Source: Alphaproteobacteria bacterium UBA6544 (GTDB lineage Bacteria > Pseudomonadota > Alphaproteobacteria > UBA8366). Taken from it: DNA of 7,338 nt. Both the position numbers and the translations under genes were made by a program. Within the stretch, counting starts at the first letter, position 1, and every line of letters begins with the position of its first letter. Shown here piece by piece: positions 6,004 to 7,338 of this stretch. The DNA lies in contig DJKK01000032.1 of the NCBI GenBank assembly GCA_002434595.1, positions 1 to 7,338 on the forward strand, read 5' to 3'. The notes below the pieces were generated by a model. The model was given only the letters and a program-made list of their open reading frames with translations, was not told the DNA's origin and ran no database searches.

Positions 6004-7065
6004 ATGAAATTCGGATACATGATGCAGGTCCAGATGCCACGACCTTGGTCGGAGACGACCGAGCGGGAGGCCTATTGGAATGCGGTTGAACAGGCAGTTG
6101 CCGCCGAGGAGGCCGGATTCGACAGGATTTGGTTGACCGAGCAGCATTTCTACGTGGAGATCGGTCACATCTCTGCACCTGAAATGTTGCTGGCGGCGAT
6201 CAGTCAACGAACCTCGCGTATACGTCTCGGTTTCGGTGTCATTGTGTTGCCGTGCCATCATCCCTTTCACGTCGCGGAGCGAGTGGGAACGCTGGATATC
6301 CTCAGTCAGGGCCGCGCTGAGTTTGGTTTCGGCCGCGGTACCGCAGGCTATATCACCGAAGCTTTCGGCGTCCCGGCGGAGGAAGCGCGGGCCTATGCTG
6401 ATGAGTCCCTTCAGGCGGTGCTCTCCATGTTCGAAAACGAACGTTTCCCAGGCCATAACGGGCATTATTTTGATCTCCCGGAACGGCAGGTGGTGCCACG
6501 GCCCGTCCAACGACCGCATCCACCGTTGTGGACCGCCGCATCAAATCTCGAAACATGGGTGCATGCGGGAAAGCGTGGTCTGGGAGTGATTGGTGTCACG
6601 CGAATTCCGCCGGAGGATGCGGAGCCTGCCGTTGCGGCGTATTGGGAGGCGATCGGCAACAGCACTGCGGAGGATTGGGACGGCAAGTTCGCCAATCCCA
6701 GTGCCGGCGCGTTCGCCATGACCTGCTGCCATGACGACGATCAGACCGGGCGCGAGATTGCGACCGCGGGTGCGCGTTGGTATTATGGTCAGAACAATGC
6801 AGAGCTGAACCGGCTGCGCTTTGGATCGGCTGCCGGGGTCAAGGGTGTCCTGCAAACCGTTAAGGAGAGGACCGACGAGCAGCTGATTGATGACGCGATG
6901 GTCGTCGGCGGTAATCCGGATACCTGTACACGGGTCATTCAGCGTTGGTCGGATGTCGGTCTCGATCAGATCGTTCTCATGATGCAGGCGGGTCACACGA
7001 CCCACGAGCAAGTCATGCGGTCCATAGAGCTAATAGGTAAGGACGTCATTCCGCGCTTCCAATAG
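6004..7065 (+). CDS. LLM class flavin-dependent oxidoreductase (luciferase-like)
   Basis: This is an intact 353-residue member of the bacterial luciferase-like family, cytoplasmic enzymes that use reduced flavin (FMN is likely in a proteobacterium, F420 elsewhere) with O2 to oxidise organic substrates. The TIM-barrel pattern is clear: MKFGYMMQVQ at strand 1, AEEAGFDRIWLTEQHF (about 34-49), SRIRLGFGVIVLPCHHPFHVAE (71-92), LDILSQGRAEFGFGRGT (97-113), RPVQRPHPPLWTAAS (166-180), and the C-terminal block VVGGNPDTCTRVIQRWSDVGLDQIVLMMQ. I chose the ATG at 6004 because GGAG at 5994-5997 lies six bases upstream and family alignment begins at MKFG; an in-frame ATG at 5947 would add 19 poorly conserved residues. 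It diverges from the EctC-like gene across about 100 bp and precedes an ene-reductase gene on the same strand. The actual substrate is unknown. It may be the functional survivor of a pair whose other member (2829-3875) is dead, though the two are too divergent to be a recent duplication. Confidence 0.92.
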   Translation: MKFGYMMQVQMPRPWSETTEREAYWNAVEQAVAAEEAGFDRIWLTEQHFYVEIGHISAPEMLLAAISQRTSRIRLGFGVIVLPCHHPFHVAERVGTLDILSQGRAEFGFGRGTAGYITEAFGVPAEEARAYADESLQAVLSMFENERFPGHNGHYFDLPERQVVPRPVQRPHPPLWTAASNLETWVHAGKRGLGVIGVTRIPPEDAEPAVAAYWEAIGNSTAEDWDGKFANPSAGAFAMTCCHDDDQTGREIATAGARWYYGQNNAELNRLRFGSAAGVKGVLQTVKERTDEQLIDDAMVVGGNPDTCTRVIQRWSDVGLDQIVLMMQAGHTTHEQVMRSIELIGKDVIPRFQ

Positions 7066-7092
7066 GGCGCTGGCACGGGACCTTGGCCAACA

Positions 7093-7117
7093 GGAGCCTG
7101 CAGGTTAAATAGGCTCC
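7093..7117. repeat. 7-bp inverted repeat between LLM and OYE genes
   Basis: GGAGCCT (7093-7099) and AGGCTCC (7111-7117) are perfect inverted arms around an 11-base spacer, within the 81-bp gap before the OYE start. No T-run follows, so it is not a typical rho-independent terminator. It could be an attenuating hairpin or a dimer-binding operator. Confidence 0.4.
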
Positions 7118-7146
7118 AAGTCAGTAATCAAACATGGAATCCCTTT

Positions 7147-7338
7147 ATGAGCAGTCAGTTGTTCTCGCCCTTCAAGATGCGCGGTCTCACGCTGGACAAT
7201 CGCATCATCGTTTCTCCCATGTGTGAATACAGTGCAGTCGACGGGAACGCGCAGGACTGGCATTTGATGCACTTGGGGCAGTTCGCGACCGGTGGATATG
7301 GCCTTGTGATTACCGAGGCGGCGGCTGTCGAGGCGCGT
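7147..7338 (+). CDS. Old Yellow Enzyme family NADH:flavin oxidoreductase, YqjM type (5' part only)
   Basis: Only the first 64 codons are present; the gene runs off the window edge. The family is FMN-dependent and cytoplasmic, typically reducing activated C=C bonds such as enones using NAD(P)H. The N-terminus is diagnostic: LFSPFKMRGLTLDNRIIVSPMCEYSA, followed by DWHLMHLGQFATGGYGLVITEAAAVEAR. SPMCEYSA carries Cys26 and Tyr28, matching the Cys and Tyr that define the YqjM/XenA (thermophilic-like) subclass, with the Cys tuning the flavin. GGAA at 7136-7139, seven bases before the ATG, is a weak but suitable ribosome binding site. It follows the intact LLM gene by 81 bp on the same strand, so an oxygenation step and a reduction step on a shared substrate is a reasonable inference. 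Full length (expected about 350-370 residues), substrate and integrity of the rest cannot be judged. Confidence 0.9.
   Translation, partial: MSSQLFSPFKMRGLTLDNRIIVSPMCEYSAVDGNAQDWHLMHLGQFATGGYGLVITEAAAVEAR

Noticed and set aside
5938..6519. Minus-strand open frame of 193 codons opposite the second LLM gene
   Set aside because: It is antisense to conserved luciferase-family blocks, with no recognisable domain.
1..7338. CRISPR arrays, tRNA or rRNA genes, insertion-sequence ends
   Set aside because: I looked for regularly spaced repeats, tRNA-like cloverleaf arms, rRNA blocks and transposase motifs on both strands and found none I could support.

Overview
This window looks like part of an accessory catabolic or redox gene cluster from a GC-rich proteobacterium. 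An alphaproteobacterium is my best guess, from codon usage, the style of the acyl-CoA dehydrogenase and DHA2-type exporter, and the mixture of flavin enzymes. That placement is inference, because no rRNA, tRNA or other phylogenetic marker is present.

Layout. Positions 1-245 are strikingly AT-rich and unlike the rest. They abut, in frame, the broken 3' end of a cytochrome P450 pseudogene (about 240-950, minus). The P450 has lost its catalytic half and carries three in-frame stops and a frameshift. Just upstream on the same strand is an intact acyl-CoA dehydrogenase family gene (973-2202, minus) that lacks the usual catalytic glutamate. Across a 135-bp divergent gap, the plus strand carries a small cupin (2338-2796), followed by a luciferase-like monooxygenase (LLM) gene (2829-3875). 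The LLM gene is open from start to end in one frame except for three stop codons. Convergent to it, on the minus strand, are a DHA2-type MFS exporter (3882-5465) and, upstream of that, a gene closely resembling ectoine synthase EctC (5522-5902). From a second divergent gap runs an intact second LLM oxidoreductase (6004-7065, plus), then the start of an Old Yellow Enzyme family reductase of the YqjM type (7147 to the window edge).

How they may work together. Flavin monooxygenases, a P450, an ene-reductase, an acyl-CoA dehydrogenase homologue, two cupins and an exporter suggest oxidation and breakdown, or export, of an organic compound. The sequence does not identify the substrate. Two of the three recognisable oxygenase genes (the P450 and the first LLM) are dead, so the cluster appears to be decaying or recently rearranged. 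The intact LLM and OYE genes look like the surviving oxidoreductase pair.

The observations most worth checking are the acyl-CoA dehydrogenase without a canonical base (3-sulfinopropionyl-CoA desulfinase-like), the EctC-like gene without ectA or ectB in view, the nonsense-only LLM pseudogene, and the compositional junction inside the P450 remnant. I saw no CRISPR array, RNA gene or recognisable transposase.
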